A stretch of DNA of 64,000 bases, taken from the IMG/VR virus record IMGVR_UViG_3300032607_000125, positions 62,001-126,000 of that record, one strand, 5' to 3'. Position numbers and translations under genes: made by a program. Positions 33,893 through 41,534 of this stretch are shown here, in pieces (the first letter of the stretch is position 1; each line of letters opens with the position of its first letter). The stretch comes from a virus. The notes below the pieces were generated by a model. It searched no databases. It had not been told where the DNA came from and saw only the letters and a list, made by a program, of their open reading frames with translations.

Positions 33893-34462
33893 ATGTGGCT
33901 ACTTAGCTTCCTTCCAGATTATGCCTTTCACTTATTGACTCTACTTGGAGTCATAGGTGTTATCGCCTGTTTATTTCCAATTCCATATAAACAAATCGTT
34001 CAAATTTTATCTGTGATCGTATTATCATTTTCATTATATATTGAAGGTGGTATCGCGAATAGAATAGAATGGGAAGCTAAAGTTGCTCAATTAAATCTTG
34101 ACATCGCAAAGAAAGATGTTAAAGCTGCTCAAGTCACTACTGAAATAGTTACTAAATATATAATCAAAACACAAATTGTGAAGGAAAAGGGCGATGTCAT
34201 CATTAAAGAAATTCCAGTATACATCACTAAAGATGATGATGCTAGGTGTATTGTGCCTAATGGTTTCGTCTTGCTCCACGATAGTGCCAGTAGAAATGAA
34301 GTTCCCGTCACCGCCGGAAGAGTTAATGAAAGCGCCTCAGATGTTAAAATCTCTGAAGTCGCAGGAACAGTCATCGCAAATTACACCACCTACTATCAAA
34401 TCGCAGAGCAATTAAAAGCGCTCCAAGATTGGGTAAGAGAACAACAAAAAAATTATAAGTGA
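33893..34462 (+). CDS. Inner-membrane spanin (Rz-like)
   Basis: 189 residues. Two hydrophobic segments at the N-terminus (HLLTLLGVIGVIACLF and IVQILSVIVLSFSLYI) are followed by a long periplasmic helical region and a charged C-terminus (LKALQDWVREQQKN). A lipoprotein gene is nested inside it in another frame, the arrangement of Rz/Rz1. Spanins fuse inner and outer membranes at lysis and imply a Gram-negative host. Two predicted membrane segments instead of one is unusual. Confidence 0.7.
   Translation: MWLLSFLPDYAFHLLTLLGVIGVIACLFPIPYKQIVQILSVIVLSFSLYIEGGIANRIEWEAKVAQLNLDIAKKDVKAAQVTTEIVTKYIIKTQIVKEKGDVIIKEIPVYITKDDDARCIVPNGFVLLHDSASRNEVPVTAGRVNESASDVKISEVAGTVIANYTTYYQIAEQLKALQDWVREQQKNYK
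34194..34415 (+). CDS. Outer-membrane spanin lipoprotein (Rz1-like), nested
   Basis: 73 residues, wholly inside the Rz-like gene in the +1 frame. Basic start (MSSLKKFQYTSLKMM), hydrophobic stretch (MLGVLCLMVSSC) with lipobox Cys at residue 27, and then a proline-containing tail (VEMKFPSPPEELMKAP). These are the marks of an o-spanin. A nested position and lipobox together make this unlikely to be a chance frame. Confidence 0.75.
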   Translation: MSSLKKFQYTSLKMMMLGVLCLMVSSCSTIVPVEMKFPSPPEELMKAPQMLKSLKSQEQSSQITPPTIKSQSN

Positions 34463-34471
34463 GTATGTCTA

Positions 34472-34912
34472 ATGGCTGCGGAAATAGAAGTAGAAGTACT
34501 AAAAAGTGTAGTTAAAAAACTAGACTCATCGCTCGATAAAATATCTGAAGTAAGCAACACAATTGCAAAACTGTTAGCTGTTCACGATGAAAGAATTAGT
34601 TCCTTGGAAAAAAATACAGATAAAAAAGAAGATGAGATTAAAGAATTACATTTTCGGCTTACGACGCAGACCCGTGAGATCTTTGATAAATTAGAATTAA
34701 TGGAAGCTAGAATTGAGAAGCGTATTACTGAAGGTGGCATAACAACTTCACTTCAACATGAAAGAATTGATGCAGAAATGAAAGCAGAAATTAAAAATAT
34801 TTCCGAAAGAATTCAAGTATTAGAATCATGGCGTTGGTATCTTCTTGGTGGCGCAGCTGTTGGCGGTTGGGTTTTATCTAAGTTTACAGATTGGACTAGT
34901 TTTCTAAAATAA
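34472..34912 (+). CDS. Coiled-coil protein with C-terminal membrane anchor
   Basis: 146 residues. A long coiled coil (about residues 5-120, heptad-like VLKSVVKKLDSSLDKISEV) is followed by one transmembrane segment (WYLLGGAAVGGWVLSKF). It follows the spanin genes, so a lysis or membrane role is possible, but no family with known function is recognised. Confidence 0.6.
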   Translation: MAAEIEVEVLKSVVKKLDSSLDKISEVSNTIAKLLAVHDERISSLEKNTDKKEDEIKELHFRLTTQTREIFDKLELMEARIEKRITEGGITTSLQHERIDAEMKAEIKNISERIQVLESWRWYLLGGAAVGGWVLSKFTDWTSFLK

Positions 34913-34914
34913 TT

Positions 34915-34943
34915 TGTACTTCTTTTCCTCGTTGATATATAAT
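34915..34943 (+). promoter_or_regulatory. Phage promoter TGTACT-17-TATAAT (thyX)
   Basis: TGTACT 34915-34920, 17 bp, TATAAT 34938-34943. The promoter lies over the first in-frame ATG (34942), so thyX must start downstream. Confidence 0.75.
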
Positions 34944-34974
34944 GTATTATGTGAATTTATTAATGGAGAAGTCT

Positions 34975-35658
34975 GTGCAAAGTGTAAAATTAATTTCGTC
35001 CTCAAAGCCTTCAAAAGAATTAGTCTTAGAAGGTCTTTATGATGCTCAAGAACTCATCGCATATTGCGCTCGAGTTTCAAATCCGTCTAACCAGTTAAAC
35101 ACTGGTTCATCAGACAAACTAATCAAATATCTAATTAAGCACCAACATTGGTCACCTCTTGAAATGGTGTCAGCTTGCTTAGAGATTGAAACTACTCGAG
35201 ATATTGCTCGGCAAATTCTTCGTCACCGTAGTTTTTCATTCCAAGAATTCTCTCAACGATATGCAGATCCAACTAAGGATCTTTCATTCGTTACTCGGGA
35301 AGCTCGTCTTCAAGATACGAAGAATCGTCAAAACTCAATTGAAACAGATAATTTAGCTTTACAAGCATTCTGGGAAACTCGTCAACAGCGCGTTATTGAT
35401 GAATGTAAAGCAGCATATGAGTGGGCCATTGCAAATGGCATTGCAAAAGAACAAGCCCGTGCAGTTCTACCAGAAGGTTTGACTGCTTCTCGCATGTACG
35501 TTAATGGTACTCTTCGTTCATGGATTCACTTTATTCAAGTTAGATCCGACGTTAGTACACAGAAAGAACATCGTCTAATTGCTCTCGAATGCGCTAAGAT
35601 TATCGCCGAGATTTTTCCTCTGATGAATGAAATATATAGTAACCAAGCAGAACAATAA
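34975..35658 (+). CDS. thyX: Flavin-dependent thymidylate synthase ThyX
   Basis: 227 residues from a GTG start. The ThyX motif RHRSFSFQEFSQRY is complete and LPEGLTASRMYVNGTLRSWIHF marks the C-terminal half. It makes dTMP from dUMP with FADH2. GGAG at 34965-34968 is six bases before GTG 34975, while the upstream ATGs at 34942 (inside the -10) and 34963 lack a ribosome site. It replaces T4 Td. With dCMP deaminase (21216) it completes thymidylate supply. Confidence 0.92.
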   Translation: MQSVKLISSSKPSKELVLEGLYDAQELIAYCARVSNPSNQLNTGSSDKLIKYLIKHQHWSPLEMVSACLEIETTRDIARQILRHRSFSFQEFSQRYADPTKDLSFVTREARLQDTKNRQNSIETDNLALQAFWETRQQRVIDECKAAYEWAIANGIAKEQARAVLPEGLTASRMYVNGTLRSWIHFIQVRSDVSTQKEHRLIALECAKIIAEIFPLMNEIYSNQAEQ

Positions 35659-35666
35659 GGAAAATA

Positions 35667-37016
35667 ATGAACGATGTAATTCATGGTATCAAGGTAGATT
35701 ATTCACGCGATAGTCTATTCGATGAACTTGGTAAGATTAGACTTAGAGAATCTTACATGAAAGATGATGAAGTCTCACCACAAGAAAGATTTGCATACGT
35801 ATCATCTACTTTTGGCAGTAACCCCGAACATACACAAAGATTATATGAATATTCTAGTCTTCATTGGTTGTCTTATGCTACTCCAATTCTTTCTTTTGGT
35901 CGCAGTAAGCGTGGTTTGCCTATATCATGCTTCCTTAATTATATTGAAGATACTGCGGAGGGTCTAGTTGATAACCTTTCAGAAACTAATTGGCTCAGTA
36001 TGCTCGGCGGTGGTGTGGGCATTGGCTTTGGCATTCGTTCTGCCGATGATAAGTCTACTGGTATTATGCCACATCTTAAAATGTATGATGCTTCTTCTTT
36101 GGCGTATCGTCAAGGTCGCACTCGCCGTGGTTCTTATGCCGCTTATCTTGATATCTCTCATCCCGATATTATTCCTTTCTTAGAAATGCGAAAGCCTACA
36201 GGCGATCAAAATCTACGTACATTGAATATGCATCATGGTGTTAACATTCCAGATGCGTTCATGGACATCATTGAAAAATGTATGCTTGATCCAGAAGCAG
36301 ATGATTCGTGGGATCTAATAGATCCAGCAAGTCTTGAAGTTCGTGAAACAGTTTCAGCTAAGCACCTATGGCAGCAATTGCTTGAATTGCGCATGACAAC
36401 AGGTGAACCATATCTTCACTTCATTGATGAATCAAATCGTAAGCTTCCACAATGGCTTAAGGATAAAGGTTTGAGGGTACACCAGTCTAATCTGTGTTCG
36501 GAGATTATTCTTCCAACAAATAAAGATCGTACTGCCGTATGCTGTTTGTCATCATTAAATTTGGAATATTACGATGCTTGGAAAGATCACCCAACTTTTC
36601 TACGGGACGTGGCTGAGATGCTTGATAACGTTTTACAGTACTTCATTGATAATGCTCCTGACAGCATATCAAGAGCAAAGCATAGCGCTACTCTTGAACG
36701 CTCTATTGGTATTGGTGCCCTCGGTTTTCATGCACTACTCCAAAAGAACAATATTGCATGGGAAAGCGTTGTAGCAAAATCACTAAACATTCGTATGTTT
36801 AAAGGAATTCGGAGTAAATTAGATGAAGCAAATAAGAGTTTGGGATCTGAACGAGGTGAAGCACCTGATGTACAAAGCCTTATTGAGTTTGAAGATTCTG
36901 ATGGCAATACCCGTAGCATTAATTCTTCTGATTTTGTTAGCGTTATCCGCAATGGTGAAGAAATTTCTATTCGTGCTTGTGCCATCGTTGAAGGAGATGA
37001 CATTCTGAGTTTATAA
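35667..37016 (+). CDS. nrdA: Ribonucleotide reductase alpha subunit NrdA, N-terminal part (fractured gene)
   Basis: 449 residues matching class Ia NrdA up to SLGSERGEAPD (about residue 401). Recognisable stretches are GGGVGIGFGIRS, the SNLCSEI and AVCCLSSLNLEYY cysteine/active-site region, and SIGIGALGFHALLQ. After GEAPD come 48 residues without NrdA similarity (ending GDDILSL), then a stop. The rest of NrdA is encoded at 37583 after an HNH gene. No intein Cys1 is present at the break, so this looks like a genes-in-pieces NrdA as in Aeromonas phage Aeh1, the two polypeptides assembling without splicing. Confidence 0.92.
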   Translation: MNDVIHGIKVDYSRDSLFDELGKIRLRESYMKDDEVSPQERFAYVSSTFGSNPEHTQRLYEYSSLHWLSYATPILSFGRSKRGLPISCFLNYIEDTAEGLVDNLSETNWLSMLGGGVGIGFGIRSADDKSTGIMPHLKMYDASSLAYRQGRTRRGSYAAYLDISHPDIIPFLEMRKPTGDQNLRTLNMHHGVNIPDAFMDIIEKCMLDPEADDSWDLIDPASLEVRETVSAKHLWQQLLELRMTTGEPYLHFIDESNRKLPQWLKDKGLRVHQSNLCSEIILPTNKDRTAVCCLSSLNLEYYDAWKDHPTFLRDVAEMLDNVLQYFIDNAPDSISRAKHSATLERSIGIGALGFHALLQKNNIAWESVVAKSLNIRMFKGIRSKLDEANKSLGSERGEAPDVQSLIEFEDSDGNTRSINSSDFVSVIRNGEEISIRACAIVEGDDILSL

Positions 37017-37020
37017 ATTT

Positions 37021-37028
37021 TATAAATA
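37021..37028 (+). promoter_or_regulatory. T4-type late promoter TATAAATA (HNH gene)
   Basis: An exact TATAAATA 31 bases before the HNH ATG, just after the nrdA N-part stop. Confidence 0.65.
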
Positions 37029-37058
37029 CCATTAGGAGCAAAATTAAAGGTGATCCCA

Positions 37059-37586
37059 ATGCAGTACGATAAAATTTACATAAGTATAATAGAACAAGCA
37101 AAATCTAGACAATTAGACGGATATAGTGAAAAACATCATATTATTCCACGTTGTTTAGGTGGAATAGACGATAAATCTAACCTAGTTGCGCTTACATATA
37201 GAGAACACTTTGTATGCCATAAACTTTTATGTAAGATGTATCCCGGAAATCTTAAGCTTATTTGTGCTATATCTTTTATGATATACTCTTCTAAAAAGAA
37301 TAAGCGCTTGATAAACTTAAAGGATTTTGATTATGTGAAGCGTATGTTAGCTCCTCATATGGGATCATGGAATAAAGGTAGAGAACCATGGAATAAAGGT
37401 TTGAAAGGTGATGATTTTAAATCTAAAAATCCTAATCATAGTAAACCTCCAAGCATGATTGGTTATAAATGGATAAACAACGTAACTGAACAAACAAAAC
37501 TAGCGCCAACTAAAGAATTACCAAATGGATGGACCTATGGTAGAATAGACAATAGAGGCGATAATAATGGAATGAGAAAAAAATGA
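37059..37586 (+). CDS. HNH homing endonuclease interrupting nrdA
   Basis: 175 residues. EKHHIIPRCLGGIDDKSNL and LTYREHFVCHKLLCKMY form the HNH-type core and match the antisense HNH gene inside gp41. The C-terminal half has repeated WNKG phrases (GSWNKGREPWNKGLKG) typical of NUMOD DNA-contact modules. The start at 37059 follows AAAGGTGAT, a near-perfect ribosome site; GTG at 37050 is an alternative. It overlaps the nrdA C-part by four bases, so the three genes form one unit. Confidence 0.9.
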   Translation: MQYDKIYISIIEQAKSRQLDGYSEKHHIIPRCLGGIDDKSNLVALTYREHFVCHKLLCKMYPGNLKLICAISFMIYSSKKNKRLINLKDFDYVKRMLAPHMGSWNKGREPWNKGLKGDDFKSKNPNHSKPPSMIGYKWINNVTEQTKLAPTKELPNGWTYGRIDNRGDNNGMRKK

Positions 37587-38200
37587 CATTTAAAGTAAAA
37601 AAGATTAACAAAGAACATGATGGAGTTGGCAATAGATTTTCGCATTGTTCAGCAATAGCGCCAAACGCATCAAGCAGTATTCTTATGGGCAACACTAGTC
37701 CTTCTGTTGAACCTTATCGTGCCAATGCTTATCGCCAAGACACTCTATCGGGTTCTCACCTAAATAAGAACCGGTTCCTTGATGCTCTATTGCGCAGTAA
37801 GCTTAATGAAAGTGAACTGCAAGATGCATGGTCGAGTATCATGGCAAATGATGGTTCAGTACAACATTTGAATATATTAACAGACGTTGAAAAAGAAGTC
37901 TTTAAGACATCGATGGAAATTGATCAACGTTGGGTTATTGAACACGCAGCTGATCGCCAAGAATACATTGATCAAGCACAGTCTATCAATGTATTCTTTA
38001 GACCAGATAGCCACATCAAATATATTCATAGTGTTCACTTTTTAGCATGGAAAAAGAAACTTAAGACTCTTTATTATTGCCGCTCTGAAAAGATTGGCAA
38101 AGCAGACAAAGTATCGAAAAGAGTTGAGCGTGAAATCATTAAAGAAATTGATATGAGATCTATTGTGGAAGGCAATGATTGTATCGCTTGTGAAGGGTAA
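37583..38200 (+). CDS. nrdA: Ribonucleotide reductase alpha subunit NrdA, C-terminal part (fractured gene)
   Basis: 205 residues. After about 14 extra N-terminal residues (MTFKVKKINKEHDG) the sequence resumes NrdA at VGNRFSHCSAIAPNASSS and NTSPSVEPYRANAYRQDTLSG. It ends in IVEGNDCIACEG with the C-terminal redox CxxC-type cysteines. Only two or three residues of a continuous NrdA appear to be missing between the two parts. Both halves keep their catalytic and redox residues, so a functional two-piece enzyme is likely. Confidence 0.92.
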   Translation: MTFKVKKINKEHDGVGNRFSHCSAIAPNASSSILMGNTSPSVEPYRANAYRQDTLSGSHLNKNRFLDALLRSKLNESELQDAWSSIMANDGSVQHLNILTDVEKEVFKTSMEIDQRWVIEHAADRQEYIDQAQSINVFFRPDSHIKYIHSVHFLAWKKKLKTLYYCRSEKIGKADKVSKRVEREIIKEIDMRSIVEGNDCIACEG

Positions 38201-38202
38201 CT

Positions 38203-38352
38203 ATGTGGAAGCTCTGGGCAAAAGCTCTAGGCGATAAAGCATCAAACGATAATAAAGAAGCAGATCGTATAGCATACATTAGAACATCGATTGTAATGGT
38301 ATATGTTATAACTAACTTCTTTATTATTGCTGGCGTAATCAAACATTGGTAG
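38203..38352 (+). CDS. Small membrane protein, 49 residues
   Basis: MWKLWAKALGDKASND at the start, then EADRIAYIRT, then one membrane segment (IVMVYVITNFFIIAGVI). Proteins of this form occur near nrd genes in aquatic T4-like phages (from memory). Unknown function. It sits two bases after nrdA and six bases before the thioredoxin gene. Confidence 0.6.
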   Translation: MWKLWAKALGDKASNDNKEADRIAYIRTSIVMVYVITNFFIIAGVIKHW

Positions 38353-38358
38353 GAGTAT

Positions 38359-38604
38359 ATGAAAGAAGTATTAAAATTTAGTGCATCATGGTGTGGTCCA
38401 TGTAAGACACTTAGTAAGACAATAGAAAGCGCTGGTGATCTTGGCGTTAATATTCTAGAAATGGATATTGATGATCAGCTTACGTTAGCAGCTAAATACG
38501 ACATTAGAACTGTTCCAACATTAATCATCATGGAAAATGGAGTTGAACTTAAACGTAAAACAGGTGCTATGACTTTATCACAATTAAAAGAATTTTTAAC
38601 ATAA
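38359..38604 (+). CDS. nrdC: Thioredoxin-like protein
   Basis: 81 residues with the redox motif WCGPC at residues about 11-15 and the cis-proline phrase TVPTLIIMENG. It probably reduces phage ribonucleotide reductase, since it lies between nrdA and nrdB. AGGAG precedes the ATG. A strong terminator follows. Confidence 0.88.
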   Translation: MKEVLKFSASWCGPCKTLSKTIESAGDLGVNILEMDIDDQLTLAAKYDIRTVPTLIIMENGVELKRKTGAMTLSQLKEFLT

Positions 38605-38625
38605 ATTCATATAGACTTTGACACT

Positions 38626-38660
38626 ATGATCGCAATTAGTAATAGTTGCGATCATTTTAT
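38626..38660 (+). terminator. Rho-independent terminator after thioredoxin
   Basis: A perfect 10 bp stem (ATGATCGCAA with TTGCGATCAT) and a 10-base loop, followed by TTTATTATTTT. Confidence 0.8.
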
Positions 38661-38677
38661 TATTTTAATAACGATTT

Positions 38678-38714
38678 AAATAATAATTCTAAATTTTGCC
38701 TAGAATTATTATTT
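38678..38714 (+). repeat. 14 bp perfect inverted repeat upstream of nrdB
   Basis: AAATAATAATTCTA at 38678-38691 pairs with TAGAATTATTATTT at 38701-38714 around a nine-base loop. A third, imperfect hairpin (AAGTC.AATC with GATT.GGACTT) follows at 38714-38738. It may be an RNase III-type site, an operator or an mRNA stabiliser for nrdB. Confidence 0.6.
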
Positions 38715-38766
38715 AAGTCAATCACTAAAGATTGGACTTGTAATGATTAAACTCAAAGGCAAAAAA

Positions 38767-39756
38767 ATGACAAAAAAACCGCAGAATCTGCTATCGGACC
38801 GTAATTCGTTTAAACCATTCAATTACCCGTGGGCATATGATGCTTGGCTAAAACATGAACAATCTCATTGGCTTCACACAGAAGTTCCAATGGCGGAAGA
38901 CGTAAAAGATTGGAAAAAGAAACTAAGCGCAGAGGAGAAGCAATTCTTGACTCACATCTTTAGATTCTTTACACAAGGTGATATTGACGTTGCAGGTGGA
39001 TACGTTAAGAACTACCTTCCGTACTTCCCTCAACCAGAAGTACGTATGATGTTGCTTGGATTTGCAGCTCGTGAAGCACTACACATCGCGGCATATTCTC
39101 ACTTAATTGAAACATTGGGCTTACCTGATACTACATACAATGAGTTCCTAGAGTACGCAGAGATGAAAGAAAAGCATGATTACGTGCTTGACCTATCAGC
39201 CCAGAATACTACTAAGGAAAATACAGCGAAGCATATTGCTGTATTTTCTGCATTTACTGAAGGTATGCAACTGTTCTCTTCATTCATTATGTTGTTGAAC
39301 TTCCCTCGTCATGGTAAGATGAAAGGTATGGGTCAAATCGTTACTTGGTCTATCGTTGATGAAACAATGCATACCGAAGGAATGGTCAAACTCTTCCGCG
39401 AATATATAAAAGAGAACTCAGAGATTTGGAACGACCAACTCAAAGGAGAACTATATACCATTGCAGAACGAATGGTAGAACTTGAAGATAAGTTCATTGA
39501 CTTAGCGTTTGCATTGGGACCTATGCAAGATTTAACTTCTGCTGATGTTAAACAGTACATTCGCTATATCACTGATCGCCGCTTAATCAGTCTTGGACTA
39601 AAGGGTATCTTCAAGGTTAAGAAAAATCCATTGCCGTGGGTCGAAGAAATGATCAACGCGCCTATTCATGGAAACTTCTTTGAAAATCGAGTCACTGATT
39701 ACGCAAAAGGCGCACTTGGTGGCACCTGGAATGACGTATGGGGAAAGGCAGCATAA
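38767..39756 (+). CDS. nrdB: Ribonucleotide reductase beta subunit NrdB
   Basis: 329 residues, class Ia-type R2. IFRFFTQGDIDVAGGYV, REALHIAAYSHLIETLGLP and WSIVDETMHTEGM supply the di-iron ligands, and Tyr four residues after His in EALHIAAY fits the radical tyrosine. AAAGG seven bases before ATG 38767 favours this start over 38743. It partners the two-piece NrdA. Its end overlaps the next small gene by one base. Confidence 0.93.
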   Translation: MTKKPQNLLSDRNSFKPFNYPWAYDAWLKHEQSHWLHTEVPMAEDVKDWKKKLSAEEKQFLTHIFRFFTQGDIDVAGGYVKNYLPYFPQPEVRMMLLGFAAREALHIAAYSHLIETLGLPDTTYNEFLEYAEMKEKHDYVLDLSAQNTTKENTAKHIAVFSAFTEGMQLFSSFIMLLNFPRHGKMKGMGQIVTWSIVDETMHTEGMVKLFREYIKENSEIWNDQLKGELYTIAERMVELEDKFIDLAFALGPMQDLTSADVKQYIRYITDRRLISLGLKGIFKVKKNPLPWVEEMINAPIHGNFFENRVTDYAKGALGGTWNDVWGKAA

Positions 39757-39911
39757 TGGCTATTAGCAGATTATTCGAATGTTCACAGTGTGGTGCATTT
39801 GGCAAGATTACATTAAAAAGTGAAGAACATGAAAAGTCTTCAATCGTTTGCTGCCCGGTTTGTGCAGCTGATATCAGTGAGGACGAAAAATATGATGACG
39901 AAGAAGATTAA
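39756..39911 (+). CDS. Small zinc-ribbon protein, 51 residues
   Basis: MAISRLFECSQCGAFG with a second pair CCPVC near residue 34 forms a two-knuckle zinc ribbon, followed by an acidic tail. Short zinc-ribbon genes after nrdB recur in aquatic T4-like phages. Function unknown. The TAATG overlap with nrdB supports translation. Confidence 0.65.
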   Translation: MAISRLFECSQCGAFGKITLKSEEHEKSSIVCCPVCAADISEDEKYDDEED

Positions 39912-40158
39912 CAAAATAATTATCTACTATAACGATGGAACATTCGAAGAAATTAAAACTGGCGTTCATGATGTGGCGCCTCAACAAAATCCGAACTTTA
40001 CTAGCCCGCCTAGTATCTTGAATTATCCACCCGGCATGCGTACGCCAAACATGACACCTCCATGGAATGTCACAAGTACTTGTGGTCCAGGAGATAAATA
40101 TTCCATTGCAACTAATAGTAATGGACATGTGGACTTTTCAAACAACAATAGTAGATAA
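39892..40158 (+). CDS. Hypothetical protein
   Basis: 88 residues from ATG 39892. A beta-strand start (KIIIYYNDGTFEEIKTG) resembles small phage proteins with a YYNDG motif; the rest is Pro/Asn-rich and probably disordered. It overlaps the previous gene by 20 bases and the following endonuclease-like gene by about 32. Moderately supported. Confidence 0.45.
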   Translation: MMTKKINKIIIYYNDGTFEEIKTGVHDVAPQQNPNFTSPPSILNYPPGMRTPNMTPPWNVTSTCGPGDKYSIATNSNGHVDFSNNNSR

Positions 40159-40552
40159 CCTACCTGAAGACTGCGTTGGTTTTGTTTATTTAATTACGAA
40201 TAAAACCAACGACAGGAAATACATCGGCAAAAAATTAGCGAAGTTCTCTAAGACTACGTATAAGACTGTAGTCTTAAAAAACGGCACTAAGAAGAAAAAG
40301 AAAATCAGATCAAAAATTGATTCTGATTGGGTGACCTACTATGGTTCTAGCGTAGAACTATGCAAGGATATAGCGTTACTCGGTGAAGATAACTTTACTC
40401 GAGAAATTCTATTCTATTGCAAGTCTAAAGCAGAATGTTCATATGTTGAAGCCAGGGAGCAATTCACCCGGCGAGTACTTGAGACTACTGAGTACTATAA
40501 TGGACAAATATCAGTGAGAGTCCACGGCTCTCATATCATAGGAAAAATATGA
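40127..40552 (+). CDS. GIY-YIG-like endonuclease domain protein
   Basis: 141 residues. VGFVYLITNKTNDRKYIGKKL is the GIY-YIG opening (here VYL and YIG). It is followed by a basic run GTKKKKKIRSK, DWVTYYGSS and FTREILFYCKSKAECSYVEA. This is a single-domain family in T4-like phages, often annotated as an endonuclease, and it is not obviously mobile. It ends VRVHGSHIIGK and overlaps the next gene by four bases. Confidence 0.65.
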   Translation: MWTFQTTIVDNLPEDCVGFVYLITNKTNDRKYIGKKLAKFSKTTYKTVVLKNGTKKKKKIRSKIDSDWVTYYGSSVELCKDIALLGEDNFTREILFYCKSKAECSYVEAREQFTRRVLETTEYYNGQISVRVHGSHIIGKI

Positions 40553-41445
40553 CATACATGTTATTTTTATCAGCTATAGCTCTCTCAAGTGTAGCTGCGT
40601 ATTATTCAATCATGGGACTAATTTCAATATTCTCAGGCGCTGCCATGTCTATTGCAATTATGGGAGGAGTTTTAGAAGTTTCTAAATTAACTGTGACATC
40701 ATGGTTATATAGAAATTGGAAAGAAACGCCGAGATTATTAAAGGCTTACTTTATAACGGCAATCATTGTGCTTATGCTTATAACTAGCATGGGCATATTC
40801 GGATACCTATCTAAGGCTCACTTAGAACAAGGCATATCATCTGGTAATGCATCGGCAGAAATAGCCCTATTAGATGAAAAAATCAATATACAAAAGGAAA
40901 ATATAAATGCAGCTCGTACAACGCTTACTCAATTGGATTCACAAGTCAACGCAGCCCTTGATAGGACGACTAACGCCTCCGGAGCCAACAACTCCAATTT
41001 TATTAGAAGAAGTCAAACTAGAGAACGAAACCGTCTTGCCGAAGAAATCACAAACGCGCAGACGCAAGTCAACAGCCTCAGTCAAGAAAAAGCACCTTTG
41101 GCCATCCAGCTTCGAGCAATAGAAGTTGAAGTAGGTCCAATCAAATACATCGCAGCATTGATTTATGGTGAGGGTCAAGATTCTACTACATTAGAAAAAT
41201 CTGTACGCATTATCATCTTAATGCTAGTGTTTGTATTTGATCCATTGGCCGTTTTGATGTTTATTGCCGTTAATCAATCTGCGACAACACGGACCAAAAC
41301 TCGTAAAATAAAGAAGATAGAAGAAGACAGTGAAGTTGAAGAGGATAGTAACATTCATATCAACAACACTATTGATGTTAAAGATCAATTCATTATTGAA
41401 AAGTGGTCTGATGGTTCTCAACATATGCATAAACAAGTTATTTGA
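40549..41445 (+). CDS. Membrane protein with periplasmic coiled coil
   Basis: 298 residues. Two or three N-terminal membrane segments (LFLSAIALSSVAAYYSIMG, ITAIIVLMLITSMGIFGYL) are followed by a coiled coil (about residues 100-190) and another membrane segment (IIILMLVFVFDPLAVLMF), then a charged tail. This layout is shared by an uncharacterised membrane family in aquatic T4-like phages. It may alter the host envelope; no function is known. Confidence 0.6.
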   Translation: MTYMLFLSAIALSSVAAYYSIMGLISIFSGAAMSIAIMGGVLEVSKLTVTSWLYRNWKETPRLLKAYFITAIIVLMLITSMGIFGYLSKAHLEQGISSGNASAEIALLDEKINIQKENINAARTTLTQLDSQVNAALDRTTNASGANNSNFIRRSQTRERNRLAEEITNAQTQVNSLSQEKAPLAIQLRAIEVEVGPIKYIAALIYGEGQDSTTLEKSVRIIILMLVFVFDPLAVLMFIAVNQSATTRTKTRKIKKIEEDSEVEEDSNIHINNTIDVKDQFIIEKWSDGSQHMHKQVI

Positions 41446-41455
41446 TTAAATTTAT

Positions 41456-41484
41456 TGTACACAGTTATGCCGCAATGGTATAAT
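41456..41484 (+). promoter_or_regulatory. Phage promoter TGTACA-17-TATAAT (upstream of a tandem pair)
   Basis: TGTACA 41456-41461, TATAAT 41479-41484. A second copy follows 45 bases downstream. Confidence 0.75.
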
Positions 41485-41500
41485 AACCCTCTGGTTTCAG

Positions 41501-41529
41501 TGTACAATAATTCGTTAGTGTGTTATAAT
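41501..41529 (+). promoter_or_regulatory. Phage promoter TGTACA-17-TATAAT (downstream of a tandem pair)
   Basis: TGTACA 41501-41506, TATAAT 41524-41529. The ATG at 41535 is only five bases beyond the -10, so this promoter should give a leaderless mRNA, while the upstream one gives a leadered mRNA. Confidence 0.78.
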
Positions 41530-41534
41530 CAATC

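Noticed and set aside
34942-34974. ATG 34942 and ATG 34963 as thyX starts
   Set aside because: The first lies inside the promoter -10. Neither has a ribosome site, while GTG 34975 has GGAG at six bases.
35980-37016. NrdA break first suspected to hold a split intein like gp41
   Set aside because: No Cys or Ser at the junction, no HN before the C-part, and the extra tails together are too short and lack block F. Kept only as a possible decayed Hint domain.
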